Assembly: GCA_019653755.1 (NCBI GenBank)
Contig: BPCL01000002.1
Location: 1 to 64,000 of the forward strand
Reading direction: 5' to 3'
Source of the DNA: Woeseia sp.
Lineage (GTDB): Bacteria > Pseudomonadota > Gammaproteobacteria > Steroidobacterales > UBA11654
Length of the DNA stretch: 64,000 nucleotides
Shown: positions 43,278 through 53,546 of the stretch, piece by piece
Layout of the letters: every line of letters begins with the position of its first letter
How positions within the stretch are numbered: the first letter of the stretch is position 1
The notes under the pieces: model-generated
Told to the model about the DNA's origin: nothing
The model's input: only the letters and a program-made list of their open reading frames with translations
Databases searched by the model: none
Program-made: the position numbers and the translations under genes

Positions 43278-44644
43278 TTATAACTGTTTCATAACTCCAT
43301 ACCAAAAATCAAGTGTTGCTTGATATGCTGTAATTTCTATTCTTTCATTTAACCCATGACCTCTATAGCCTGTTGGATCTGTCATCATCGCACTGGTCCC
43401 ATAAACAGGTATACCAATACTCCTAGATGAAGAGCATCAGTCGCCCCTGTAGACATAGTAGGTACAAGTGGCAGATTTGGAAAAACCTTGTGAATAGCCT
43501 CACCAACTATTGTTTCTATTTCAGGTGTGATTGGTGATACCGGACTTTTCTGAAAGTTAGAGACTGATGAAACTGTGACATTTTGACCAACTAATTGTTG
43601 CAAGGCTGAGAAAACATCTTCAGGATTTTCATGAGGCAATACTCTGCAATTGACAGTTGCAGTTGCAGATACCGGCAAGGCATTCTCTGCATGTCCAGCT
43701 GAAAGTTTTGTGGCCACGCAAGTGGTTCTCAACATAGCATTCACTTCAGAATTATTATTGACAATATCAAAATCTGATTCTGTTTCTCCCTCAAGGATAG
43801 CGATAATTTCATCTCTGTCATTTCCTTGAGCATCATTTAAAGTAAATTCTAACGTGGCTCTTGTGGTCTCGTTTAGGCTGATTGGGAATTTGTAGTTTTC
43901 CACTTTTTTTATCGCATCAGCTAAATCGTAGATGGCATTATCTGGTCTCGGAATTGAGCTATGACCTCCACGATTAGAGGTGGTCATAGTTACGGTCATG
44001 TATACTTTTTCAGCTGATTGTAATCTAAACGCCCTTGGGTTCTTCATGGTTCCAGTGATATAACCGCCATCAGAATTGAATGCAAATGGCGATCGTCTTA
44101 CCGATTCAAAGTTATCTCGAAAATATATGATACTTTCCATCCCAGTTTCTTCATCACCTGTTAGTAGCATAATAATGTCATTCTTAGGCACAAAACCCTC
44201 TTCTTTTAAGCGTATGAAAGTGGTAATCAATGCAGCAGCACCGCCTTTATTGTCGCTAGATCCTCTACCATGAAGGAAGCCATCAATTTCAACCAGCTCA
44301 AAGGGATCAGTATCCCAAGAATCTTTTACAGCTGGTACCACGTCAATATGTGCCATAACGATAGCTGGTTTTTTTGAAGATTCACCTTTGTATATGGCGT
44401 ATAGACCTTTGGAAGTGTCTGTGGGTCCTACAACTTTAAGGTCAGCATCATCAAAACCATTCTTTAAAAGAATGTCCTTTGACAGTTTACTAACTTCAGT
44501 GGACAGTCCCATATCGGCTGTTGACTCAATTTCAACCATGTCAGATAGAATAGATCTACCCAGTTCTAAGTAATCACTAGAGCCCGAGATTGGGTTAGAG
44601 AATACAACCATCATTAGAACCATGAGTTTAATAGATAACTTCAT
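43278..44644 (-). CDS. M20 family metallopeptidase, exported, frameshifted near 43424
   Basis: MAHIDVVP, GRGSSDNKGGAAA, TGDEETGM; C-terminus RSIGIPVYGTSAMMTDPTGYRGHGLNERI in other frame, stop 43278-43280. Confidence 0.9.
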
Positions 44645-45609
44645 TGCATTGCTCCTTTGTTTGATTGTACTAGATATCCCAAGGCATCAACAGCTGTCCT
44701 CTCACCCAGTTCTTGGACAAGTTGATGCCCACCAGATTCGTAAATAATCATTTCAACAGCAGACGAATTTATTAATAGATCTTCCATCTCATAGGCTAAA
44801 TCAACTGGAACAACTTTATTCTTCTTGCCCCACATGATGAGAACTGGTGATTTAACTTGATTAATAACTTCATCGATATTTCCAGACACATATTGTCTCA
44901 TCCTCGCCATTTGTGCGTCTCTTTGACCCTCCCTTAATAATAGGTCATGCCATCGAGTGACCAGTTCTTCACTAATATTTTCGGGATTACCAAACCCTCC
45001 TGATAAAAGGCCTTTTACTAATGATCTTGGTGTTATTTGAGTTACTAGATCAAATGCTTTGGGTAATTCTGCAGGTTGATCACTGCCTCTAATCCTCGGA
45101 TTAAGCGCACCCGGACTAACCAAAATAAGGTTCTCTACTTTTTCTGGGTTCTGATTTGCAAAATGTATTCCAATAGTTCCTCCTAAGGATGCGCCGGCTA
45201 TGCTTAATTTATTTATTTCTAAATAGAGAAGCAGCTTTTCAATCAAAACGAGAGTCCTCGACATTGAATAATCATTGGAGGGATCAGCTTCAGTTAATCC
45301 GTGTCCGGGTATATCCAGCCTAATAATTCTGTAATCTGAAGAGAGTTTTTGAACCCAAGGGTCCCAGTCAATTAAGTTTGCATAATTAGCATGCAACAAT
45401 AGCAGCACTGGTCCCGATCCCTCATCAGCATAGTGTATGTTTACACCATCAATATTCTTAAAAGATGAGCTGTTTAGTAAATATTTTGCCTCGATTTCAT
45501 TCACGCTTTTATCCATTGGATAGCGTGCACCAAATAAAAGACTTACCAAAAAAACACCAAAAATAGCCAAGGAAATGATCAGCGTGTTTTTAAAGATTTT
45601 TTTTAACAT
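44641..45609 (-). CDS. Alpha/beta hydrolase
   Basis: LLLLHANYANLIDWDPW; SIAGASLGGTIGIHFANQNP; GGHQLVQELGE. Confidence 0.88.
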   Translation of the reverse strand: MLKKIFKNTLIISLAIFGVFLVSLLFGARYPMDKSVNEIEAKYLLNSSSFKNIDGVNIHYADEGSGPVLLLLHANYANLIDWDPWVQKLSSDYRIIRLDIPGHGLTEADPSNDYSMSRTLVLIEKLLLYLEINKLSIAGASLGGTIGIHFANQNPEKVENLILVSPGALNPRIRGSDQPAELPKAFDLVTQITPRSLVKGLLSGGFGNPENISEELVTRWHDLLLREGQRDAQMARMRQYVSGNIDEVINQVKSPVLIMWGKKNKVVPVDLAYEMEDLLINSSAVEMIIYESGGHQLVQELGERTAVDALGYLVQSNKGAMQ

Positions 45610-45684
45610 AAAAATATATTTAACTCTTGTTGAATCAATTCTAATATTAGCCCTATATTATCGATTAGTTTCAATTAAAAAAAT

Positions 45685-46623
45685 ATGAAAAAAGAAAACA
45701 CAATACAACCTTTTGAAGACGGTGATATTTTTTTGGGCTGTACCTATCTAAATGACGAAGTTGATGATCATAAGGGAGACGGTAGAATTCTTCAATATAC
45801 CAAGAATCTTGAACCAAAAGGGATCTTATGGACTGAGGGTACCGAGCACTTAGTGATTGGTCTGACCATTGACCCACAAGGTGTACTCTGGGGTTTTGAT
45901 ATGCACAATCACATTGTCGTTAGAGTTTCTCCAGATGGAAAACAAATGCCCAATCATGATTTTGGTGATCGTGCATTTTCTAATGCTACTTTTGATAAAG
46001 AGGGCAATATCTATTTGGGAGAATGTCTCGTTGGCAATACCCCTTATCCAGGAAGTTTCATGAAGCGTTTACCGGGTCTAGATCTAGTCGGCTATGCAAA
46101 TATTCATAAGTTTAATGAAGATCTAGAGTTAGTTGATGTATTTGATGTTGCTTATTCACCAGAGTTTCATCAGTTTAAGGGAGTTACTCACTCAACCATG
46201 CACCCAAGCGAAGAATACATCACCTATACAACTGAGATTGGCAAGAAAGTGATGCGCTACGATATCGTAAACGGCGAACAAATGGAGGATCTTGTTGTTC
46301 TCCCGGGTGATTTAACAGATCAGGTGGTCGCCATAGCTGTCAATTATTTACCGGATGGGAGATTATTGCATTCTCGAGGCGATTATATCGAGATTTTGGA
46401 TGAGGAGGGCAAGGTAATCCAGAGTATAGATTTAGAGGAACACGGATGGGGGATTGCACAAGTCACTCCTTCATCTGATGGAGAGCATTTTTTTACGGCA
46501 AATATTTTTTCAGGGGTTATGTTAAAAGTAAGATTAGATGATGGTGAAGTTGTCGGTTCCATTGACACAGGTTTTGCAGTACCAAAGAGGAGCTTTGCAG
46601 GGGTAGCTGAATATTCGTTATAG
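45685..46623 (+). CDS. Beta-propeller (SMP-30/NHL-like) protein, function unknown
   Basis: Repeated propeller-like blades: LVIGLTIDPQGVLWGFDMHNHIVVRVSPDGK, ATFDKEGNIYLGE. Confidence 0.65.
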   Translation: MKKENTIQPFEDGDIFLGCTYLNDEVDDHKGDGRILQYTKNLEPKGILWTEGTEHLVIGLTIDPQGVLWGFDMHNHIVVRVSPDGKQMPNHDFGDRAFSNATFDKEGNIYLGECLVGNTPYPGSFMKRLPGLDLVGYANIHKFNEDLELVDVFDVAYSPEFHQFKGVTHSTMHPSEEYITYTTEIGKKVMRYDIVNGEQMEDLVVLPGDLTDQVVAIAVNYLPDGRLLHSRGDYIEILDEEGKVIQSIDLEEHGWGIAQVTPSSDGEHFFTANIFSGVMLKVRLDDGEVVGSIDTGFAVPKRSFAGVAEYSL

Positions 46624-46626
46624 AAA

Positions 46627-47079
46627 TTAGTCGTTTACTTCTAGACTGTATTGTAAGAATTCATTATCAACCTCGTAACCCAGAGATTCGTAAAGAGATT
46701 GGCCAATGACATTGTCTTTTGCTGTAGAGAGTTCCAATCGCTTGAACCCTTTTTCTCTTGCGAAATCTTTTGCTTGATTCATTAGGTCTCTTCCAATGCC
46801 ACCAGTTCTCCGTTCTGGGTCAACAAATAGATCATAGAGGATAAGAATGGGTATCATGCTCACTGAGCAGAATGACGGATAAAGTTGCACAAAACCATTC
46901 AGACTCTCATCATCATTAATTGAAACAAATATAGTTGAATCACCATTTTCTAGTCTTTCTTTAATAAATTGCAGCGCCCCTTTAGGATCATTTTCTTGTT
47001 TGTAAAATATTCTATAGAGATTAAAGAGTCTTGATACTTCATTGATGTGTTCTATTTCGGCTTGGACTATTTTAGACAT
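46627..47079 (-). CDS. GNAT family N-acetyltransferase
   Basis: LFVDPERRTGGIGRDLMNQAKDFAREKGFKRLELSTAKDNVIGQSLYESLGY. Confidence 0.92.
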   Translation of the reverse strand: MSKIVQAEIEHINEVSRLFNLYRIFYKQENDPKGALQFIKERLENGDSTIFVSINDDESLNGFVQLYPSFCSVSMIPILILYDLFVDPERRTGGIGRDLMNQAKDFAREKGFKRLELSTAKDNVIGQSLYESLGYEVDNEFLQYSLEVND

Positions 47080-47087
47080 AGGTTAAT

Positions 47088-48044
47088 TTAACTTTGTTCA
47101 ATAAGAAAAAACATCTCCTGAATAATACTTTCAGAAACAATGACCGGTGATTCTTCATGCACATAATGGCCAGCATCTTTAATTAACTCCAGTTTACTAT
47201 TTTTAAATCCATTTTTTAATTCTAGTGCTTCTTCCATCGATTTATTGCGATCCTCAACACCAAAGACTATTAATGTTGGATTTTTAACTTTATGCATCAG
47301 TTCAGCTTCATTGGCATCATAGAACTTATTTAACATACTGGTTGTTCCTGTAAGGTAACCTTCAGATCTTGCTCCCAGCATAATATCATCCATGACTTGC
47401 TCGTCTACAATTGATGGGTCATGATAAGACCGTTTCAGAAATTCTTCTCTAAAGTCACGATCAGCAAATTGTTTTGCAGATACTCTAGCAAAAGGGAATA
47501 TCAGGTTAAGATATCTAGCAAACTCAGGAACGCCCGTGTTGATGATGCCTGGATTAAACAAAATTAAACCTTTCGTTTTTTGATTATTCATAGCTACATG
47601 AAAAGCAATGGCCCCTCCTAAGGAATGACCCCCGACTATGAATGAGTCAAGATTAAGTGCTTCAGCAAGTTCACTGACTGTTTCAGCTTGATTGGCATTA
47701 CTGTAATCATAATCTGTAGGTTTATCTGATAGTCCAAAACCGAGGAGATCAAGAATATAAATATTGTATACCTCAGATAGGATCGGTGTGATTGACCGCC
47801 AAGAGCTTAAATTATTTCCAAACCCATGAATGAGTATTAAATTCGGACTGCTTTCCTTTGCTGCTAGATATTCTCTATAGCGAATATTGTAGCCATTGAT
47901 CTCGATAAAAAGGTCTTCTTTGGCAGCTAATTCTTTAGTAGGAGTTTCTTCTAAGGGCAAAAGGGCATAAACGATAAGGGAAATATAACCCAAGATTATT
48001 AGTGCAATGCTGAGTTTTAAAATAGTGCCTAAAAATGCTTTCAT
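47088..48044 (-). CDS. Alpha/beta hydrolase
   Basis: LILIHGFGNNLSSWR; IVGGHSLGGAIAFHVAM; DAGHYVHEESP. Confidence 0.9.
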   Translation of the reverse strand: MKAFLGTILKLSIALIILGYISLIVYALLPLEETPTKELAAKEDLFIEINGYNIRYREYLAAKESSPNLILIHGFGNNLSSWRSITPILSEVYNIYILDLLGFGLSDKPTDYDYSNANQAETVSELAEALNLDSFIVGGHSLGGAIAFHVAMNNQKTKGLILFNPGIINTGVPEFARYLNLIFPFARVSAKQFADRDFREEFLKRSYHDPSIVDEQVMDDIMLGARSEGYLTGTTSMLNKFYDANEAELMHKVKNPTLIVFGVEDRNKSMEEALELKNGFKNSKLELIKDAGHYVHEESPVIVSESIIQEMFFLIEQS

Positions 48045-48091
48045 TTTTTAAAATTTAAAATCTAAAGTATTCGCTATTACGAAGATTATTA

Positions 48092-48150
48092 TGAGTAGGT
48101 AGTTTATGAGTTGTACTCCCCTAAGGCAATTTTAGATGACTGCCTACTTA
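48092..48150. other. Long-stem intergenic inverted repeat (10-12 bp stem, about 35 nt loop)
   Basis: AGTAGGTAGT (48094-48103) pairs with ACTGCCTACT (48139-48148) with one T-G mismatch/wobble. Confidence 0.45.
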
Positions 48151-48219
48151 CCTTGAAAATAAAAAAATACCAAGAAAACAAATAATTCTATAGTAGTAGG
48201 ATGGAGCTCTTATGAGAGC

Positions 48220-49026
48220 TTAGATTGTGATTTTTGGACGTTCTTTCGGAGCCGTTAACAACAAAGGTTGATTAGAGACGACAACCCCACCAGGTTGTTC
48301 CAAAGTGATAGCAAAACCAACAGCTTTCGAAATTGGTAGTTTAGGATTAATTGGAATGATCATTGATCCATCTGCTTGAGTCACATCAAAAACACCACCA
48401 TCCACTGGCTGTGTATATTTTAAGGGATCTAAAATCCAAACCTGATATTGATTTTGACTTGGATCATTCATTGGCAAACCTGCTATTTTAATAAACCCTT
48501 TCTGACCTTCATCAGTCCAAATGATATCTCCTGAAACGGATTCAAGAGAATTTGATCTTGAGTGCCAAGGAAATTGGATCATATCATTTGCTGTATTTTC
48601 TAAAACTACTCTTTTTAAAGGTAAATATCTAAAATTTGAATCATAAGTTCTAAACTCAATCATCGCAAACGATAGGCCTATCGTCATCATTACAGTCAGT
48701 GTCCAAGCATATTGAGGCTTATAGAAGAAGGCTCTCATATAGTGATTGATATAATCCATAAGAGTTGATTGACCTAATTCTGATTTATAGGCATGAAGAA
48801 TCCGTTTACGCATTTGCTTGGGTAGAGCCTCATTATTAAAATTATCTTGCGAGTAGAAGCTTACCTGAGCAAGCGCCGTCATTTCATGAAAATAATCCTG
48901 AGTATATTCAGGGAACAGATCAAGGAGTTCATTTATTTCTCTTTGCTCATCTAGGGAAAGCTTTTGTGTTGATTCCAGAACTAGCAAATCAAGCAGTCTT
49001 TCATGTTTTTTATCTTCTCTAGGCAT
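48220..49026 (-). CDS. Anti-sigma factor (RskA-like)
   Basis: Single TM; SGDIIWTDEGQKGFIKIAGLPMNDPSQNQYQVWILDP; overlaps ECF sigma gene. Confidence 0.85.
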   Translation of the reverse strand: MPREDKKHERLLDLLVLESTQKLSLDEQREINELLDLFPEYTQDYFHEMTALAQVSFYSQDNFNNEALPKQMRKRILHAYKSELGQSTLMDYINHYMRAFFYKPQYAWTLTVMMTIGLSFAMIEFRTYDSNFRYLPLKRVVLENTANDMIQFPWHSRSNSLESVSGDIIWTDEGQKGFIKIAGLPMNDPSQNQYQVWILDPLKYTQPVDGGVFDVTQADGSMIIPINPKLPISKAVGFAITLEQPGGVVVSNQPLLLTAPKERPKITI

Positions 49027-49594
49027 TGTTCAAGTTTAAGATTGTGTTTGTTTCATTGTTTTCAAAAATTTCTTTTAGTTTTATTAAGTTTCTTCTAATT
49101 CTTGTTTTTACTGTTCCAAGAGGAATATTAAGTAACTTTGAGATTTCAGAATGACTGTATCCTTGATATACGGATAGATTAAGTAATTCTTGATCATCGA
49201 TATCTAAGCTTTGAATCGCATTTTTTACTAACTGGAGGTCTGTTGATTCATTTAAGATCGATTCTTTATAAAGTTGATGTCCGCTATTGTCGTCATCGAT
49301 AGATTCGAGGTTCTTATGTTTACTAATTTTCCTCAGATGATCAATAAATCGTCTCCTAGCTATCATTGAGACAAATGTGATCTCTTTTGCCTTATTAGCG
49401 TCGTATTTATCTGCAGATTTCCAAATAGCGATAAATACTTCTTGTACAGCATCTTCAAGATCAGATTGTCTGTATAAGAATTTTTTTCCAATTGACCACA
49501 CGAGGTTTCCATATTTTTCTATCAACAGCTCAAACGAGCCATTTTCTCCAGCAGCTATTCTTGCTAGAATTGAGCCATTGTCATCTGATTGCAT
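49019..49594 (-). CDS. ECF-type RNA polymerase sigma factor (SigK-like)
   Basis: LEDAVQEVFIAIWKSADKYD; YSHSEISKLLNIPLGTVKTRIRR; start ATG 49594 preferred (upstream start 49651 possible). Confidence 0.9.
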   Translation of the reverse strand: MQSDDNGSILARIAAGENGSFELLIEKYGNLVWSIGKKFLYRQSDLEDAVQEVFIAIWKSADKYDANKAKEITFVSMIARRRFIDHLRKISKHKNLESIDDDNSGHQLYKESILNESTDLQLVKNAIQSLDIDDQELLNLSVYQGYSHSEISKLLNIPLGTVKTRIRRNLIKLKEIFENNETNTILNLNNA

Positions 49595-49721
49595 AGTAGA
49601 CACTCTTTTATTCTTTATATTTATTAACCTAGCAGTAGCAGTTTGCGCCATTTCATAGCCTTTTATTAAAGTTATCCAATCTTTCGTTCAATAGAGAAGT
49701 TTGGATTTAATAAAAGCTATC

Positions 49722-50117
49722 TTAAGGCGTCAACCATTCTCCTGCAAAATTGCAGCCAAACTCAACACCCATAGGTCCTGTGTTGCTGTCCTCATAGTAG
49801 ACTTCTTCCCATCCACCTCTTTCGCATGATCCAATTGAACCCTCTCTGGGACAATCACCCTCTGCATAGACTGGGTCCATAATATTGACCATACCGTCAC
49901 CAACATCTGGATAGCTGGCACAAAAACTCTCAGAAACATTTGTTCTGCATGCTTTGTAGGGGTCTCCAGCAAAAGGGTTATCAGACATATAGACACAATG
50001 ACCGCTTCCACTTGGCTTGTTCGATTCGCTATCATGGTGACCGCTAGCTTGCGAATAGGATCCGTAGAATCCGATGAGGATCACCGAGGATAGAAATAAT
50101 TTCATTCCATTTTTCAT
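49722..50117 (-). CDS. Small secreted cysteine-containing protein of unknown function
   Basis: Signal peptide; about six Cys in mature part; CERGGWEEVYYEDSNTGPMGVEFGCNFAGEW. Confidence 0.7.
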   Translation of the reverse strand: MKNGMKLFLSSVILIGFYGSYSQASGHHDSESNKPSGSGHCVYMSDNPFAGDPYKACRTNVSESFCASYPDVGDGMVNIMDPVYAEGDCPREGSIGSCERGGWEEVYYEDSNTGPMGVEFGCNFAGEWLTP

Positions 50118-50230
50118 AATTTTCTCTCCTTTAGTACTATTGTATGACCTATTTGCTTAGCCAACAAGAATGAGTTATGAATAAGCTATACTATTATTTA
50201 CAATAGACAACTCAATCAAGGAGTAACCAG

Positions 50231-51076
50231 ATGAAAGAATCGTCAATTATAAAACTATTTTCCATTACTTTTTTTTGCTACCTGTTAACTGGTTTATCAA
50301 CAGTTAATGCCGATCATTCTGATGTCAAAATATACGATCAAAATAAACCAACGGTTTTTATTACCGGATCTAACAGAGGTATAGGCTTTGGTTTAGCTAA
50401 AAACTATGCAATCAAGGGTTGGAATGTTATTGCCACATGTCGCAGCCCAAATCGAGCTGAAGATCTCAAAGATCTAGCTGCCGATTATCCCAATATATTA
50501 GTCGAAGAATTGGACGTCACAGATTTAGATGAAATCAATCAACTAGCTACAAAATACGAAGGAATACCTATTGACGTTCTTATTAATAACGCTGGTATTC
50601 TTGGAGATGTTCAAGCGCAGAGTTTTGGATCCTTTGATCAGTCAACTTTTGAAAAAATTATGCTAGTTAATGCCTATGGACCTTTAAAGGTCGGAGAAGC
50701 TTTTGCCGATAACGTTGCCCTTAGTAATCAGAAAAAAATTGTTTCAATGACCAGTGGATTAGGATCCATGCAAATCACGGGTAGTTCTGATCGATTTTAT
50801 TTCTATAGAATGAGCAAAGCTGCCTTAAATATGGGCATCATAGCAATGAACGTTAGTTTGAAATCAAAGGGCGTGATGTCGGCATTGATCGCACCAGGCA
50901 TGGTAGAAACTGCATTGCTAGAAGCTTCGGGTTACCCTTTGTCTGGCCCCGGAGTGGTTACCATTGATCAAAGCGCACTTGGTTTAATAGAAGTCATTGA
51001 AGAAATAAATCCAAAAACAAACAGGAAGAATAGGGGTAAAGCGATCAACTACGACAAGGGTATTATTCCTTGGTAA
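50231..51076 (+). CDS. SDR family oxidoreductase with signal peptide
   Basis: VFITGSNRGIGFGLAKNYA; INNAGILGD; YFYRMSKAALNMG. Confidence 0.9.
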   Translation: MKESSIIKLFSITFFCYLLTGLSTVNADHSDVKIYDQNKPTVFITGSNRGIGFGLAKNYAIKGWNVIATCRSPNRAEDLKDLAADYPNILVEELDVTDLDEINQLATKYEGIPIDVLINNAGILGDVQAQSFGSFDQSTFEKIMLVNAYGPLKVGEAFADNVALSNQKKIVSMTSGLGSMQITGSSDRFYFYRMSKAALNMGIIAMNVSLKSKGVMSALIAPGMVETALLEASGYPLSGPGVVTIDQSALGLIEVIEEINPKTNRKNRGKAINYDKGIIPW

Positions 51077-51093
51077 ATTTAAGTTGATGATAA

Positions 51094-51879
51094 ATGTTTG
51101 TTTATCCTGAGATTAATCCAATAGCCATAAGCATTGGTCCCGTTGCCATTGCTTGGTATGGGATCATGTATTTGCTCGGTTTTATTGCTGCCTATGTATT
51201 GGCAGGATTAAGAGTTCAACAGCATTGGTCTCCTGTCTCAAAAGATCAAGTTGACGATTTAGTTTTTTATTCTGTGTTTGGAGTGATTCTAGGCGGTAGG
51301 TTGGGTTATATGATTTTCTATGATGCCAATCAATTATTCAGCGACCCAATAAGTTGGTTGATTGCTCTACCTCAATTATGGAATGGAGGAATGTCTTTTC
51401 ATGGCGGGTTACTCGGAGTATTCTTTGCTGCTTATATCTTTGCAAGGCAGACTTCACAGCCTTTTATCTATGTGATTGATTTTGTAGCACCTTTGGTACC
51501 CATTGGTCTTGGTTTAGGAAGGATTGGCAATTTTATTAATGGTGAGCTGTGGGGAGGACCTACGGACTCACCTTTAGGTATTTTAGTGAATGGAACCATT
51601 AGGCATGCAACACAGCTTTATGAGGCAACTTTAGAGGGCTTGATCTTATTTATTATCTTATGGATTTACACCTCCAAGAAACGACCTATCGGATTTCCTT
51701 CAGCGGTTTTTTTAATTGTTTACGGATTGTTTAGGATTTTTATCGAATTCTTTAGATTACCTGACGCACATATTGGCTATTTATTTGACGATTGGCTAAC
51801 ACTTGGACAAGTATTGACGTTGCCAATGATGATCATTGGATTTTGGATTATTATTAGCCATAAGTTAAAGGTAAAATAA
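51094..51879 (+). CDS. lgt: Prolipoprotein diacylglyceryl transferase
   Basis: GGRLGYMIFYD; WNGGMSFHGGLLGV; PIGLGLGRIGNFINGELWGGPTD. Confidence 0.96.
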   Translation: MFVYPEINPIAISIGPVAIAWYGIMYLLGFIAAYVLAGLRVQQHWSPVSKDQVDDLVFYSVFGVILGGRLGYMIFYDANQLFSDPISWLIALPQLWNGGMSFHGGLLGVFFAAYIFARQTSQPFIYVIDFVAPLVPIGLGLGRIGNFINGELWGGPTDSPLGILVNGTIRHATQLYEATLEGLILFIILWIYTSKKRPIGFPSAVFLIVYGLFRIFIEFFRLPDAHIGYLFDDWLTLGQVLTLPMMIIGFWIIISHKLKVK

Positions 51880-51908
51880 CTCAGTATTTTTTTAATGGGG
51901 AGATGTGA

Positions 51909-52745
51909 GTGCAACAGTATTTAAATTTACTTCAAAAGATTCTTGATGAAGGCGAGGTAAAAGAAGATAGAACAGGTACAGGCACTCGTAGCTTTTTTGG
52001 CCATCAAATGCGTTTCAATCTAAACGATGGCTTTCCCTTATTGACCACAAAAAAAATATTCTTTAAAGGTGTTGTTCACGAACTACTATGGTTCTTGAAT
52101 GGCTCTACTGATAATAATGAATTGAAGGATAATGGTGTACACATTTGGGATGAATGGGAAGATGAGAGTGGGGATTTAGGTCCTATTTATGGCTATCAAT
52201 GGCGTCAGTGGTTAGACCAAAATAGTGGTGAATCCATTGATCAGATACAAAATGTTATTGATCAGTTGAGAAATAATCCAAGCTCCAGAAGAATTATTGT
52301 CAGCGCTTGGAATGTTGCCGATCTACCTGATGAAAGCATTTCACCTCAAGATAATGTAAAGAACAATAAAATGGCTTTAGCACCTTGCCATGCCTTGTTT
52401 CAATTTTTTGTTTCTCAAGGCGCATTATCATGTCAGCTCTACCAACGAAGCTGTGACACTTTCCTGGGATTAGGATTTAATATTGCTTCATACAGTTTAC
52501 TGACCCATATGCTTGCACAGCAGTGTGATCTTAATGTGGGAGATTTTATTTGGACTGGCGGTGATGTTCACTTGTATCTCAATCATATGGAACAAGCCAA
52601 AGAGCAGCTTTCAAGGAAGCCCTATGAATTACCAAAATTGAATATCAAAAGAAAGCCAGATTCAATTTATGACTATGCTTACGAGGATTTTGAGTTGGTC
52701 AACTATCAGTGCCACCCTCATATCAAGGCTCCTATTTCGATTTAA
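51909..52745 (+). CDS. thyA: Thymidylate synthase
   Basis: GTG start; [65 protein letters not shown]. Confidence 0.97.
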   Translation: MQQYLNLLQKILDEGEVKEDRTGTGTRSFFGHQMRFNLNDGFPLLTTKKIFFKGVVHELLWFLNGSTDNNELKDNGVHIWDEWEDESGDLGPIYGYQWRQWLDQNSGESIDQIQNVIDQLRNNPSSRRIIVSAWNVADLPDESISPQDNVKNNKMALAPCHALFQFFVSQGALSCQLYQRSCDTFLGLGFNIASYSLLTHMLAQQCDLNVGDFIWTGGDVHLYLNHMEQAKEQLSRKPYELPKLNIKRKPDSIYDYAYEDFELVNYQCHPHIKAPISI

Positions 52746-53546
52746 GACTATTTATTCTAATAGGTACATCAGGTTTGCTTATGTCTATTGCGACAAGTTC
52801 TCCTCCCCACACGCAACCGCCATCAAGACAGACCACGTTATGGTCATAGAGATACCCTAAAGATGACCAATGACCAAAGACTATAAGGTATTCTTCACTT
52901 TTCTATTAGGGTATAAGTACCAAGGGATAAGGTCATCAGCGACTTTTTCTGGCGAGTCTTTTTCTTCAAAGTCACATTCACCTAGACCATTCAAATATCG
53001 CATCCTCGTAAAAGAATTTACGATGGCGTTAAATCGTTTTTTGCCAATTAAGTCACTTGACCATGAATCATCAGAATACATAGCCTTAAAGAAGACGCTT
53101 GCATCATTTCCCCTTATGATGGATTGAATTTCTTCTGCGTATTTTTTAACCATCTCTAAACTCCATGATGGATGAACTCCGGCGTGAACAATTAGAGCAT
53201 CCAGTTCTTTTTCCATATGGAATAGTGGCTGGTGTCTCAGCCATTCTATAAGATTAATTTTATTAGCTGACGACAATATTGGGCTTAAAGAATTGTCCTT
53301 TGATCTTAGCTTTCTATCAGTTAAAGCTAAAGCAATAAGATGAAAGTCATGATTGCCGAGCACATTCACAACTGATTCATTGAGTGAATACAAATACTCC
53401 AAAACCTTTAATGAGTCAGGACCTCGGTTTACTAGATCTCCTGTAAAGCATAACTTATCTAAAGCAGGATCAAATTCGATGCGATCAAGCAGCAATCTTA
53501 GTTCTTCATAGCACCCTTGTAGATCTCCAAAAGCATAGGTTGTCAT
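52732..53546 (-). CDS. apaH: Bis(5'-nucleosyl)-tetraphosphatase, symmetrical; frameshifted near 52900
   Basis: [33 protein letters not shown]-terminus [40 protein letters not shown] in next frame. Confidence 0.92.

Noticed and set aside
52669-53127. Small plus-strand ORFs 52669-52860 and 52870-53127
   Set aside because: Overlap thyA and lie antisense to apaH; no domain recognised.
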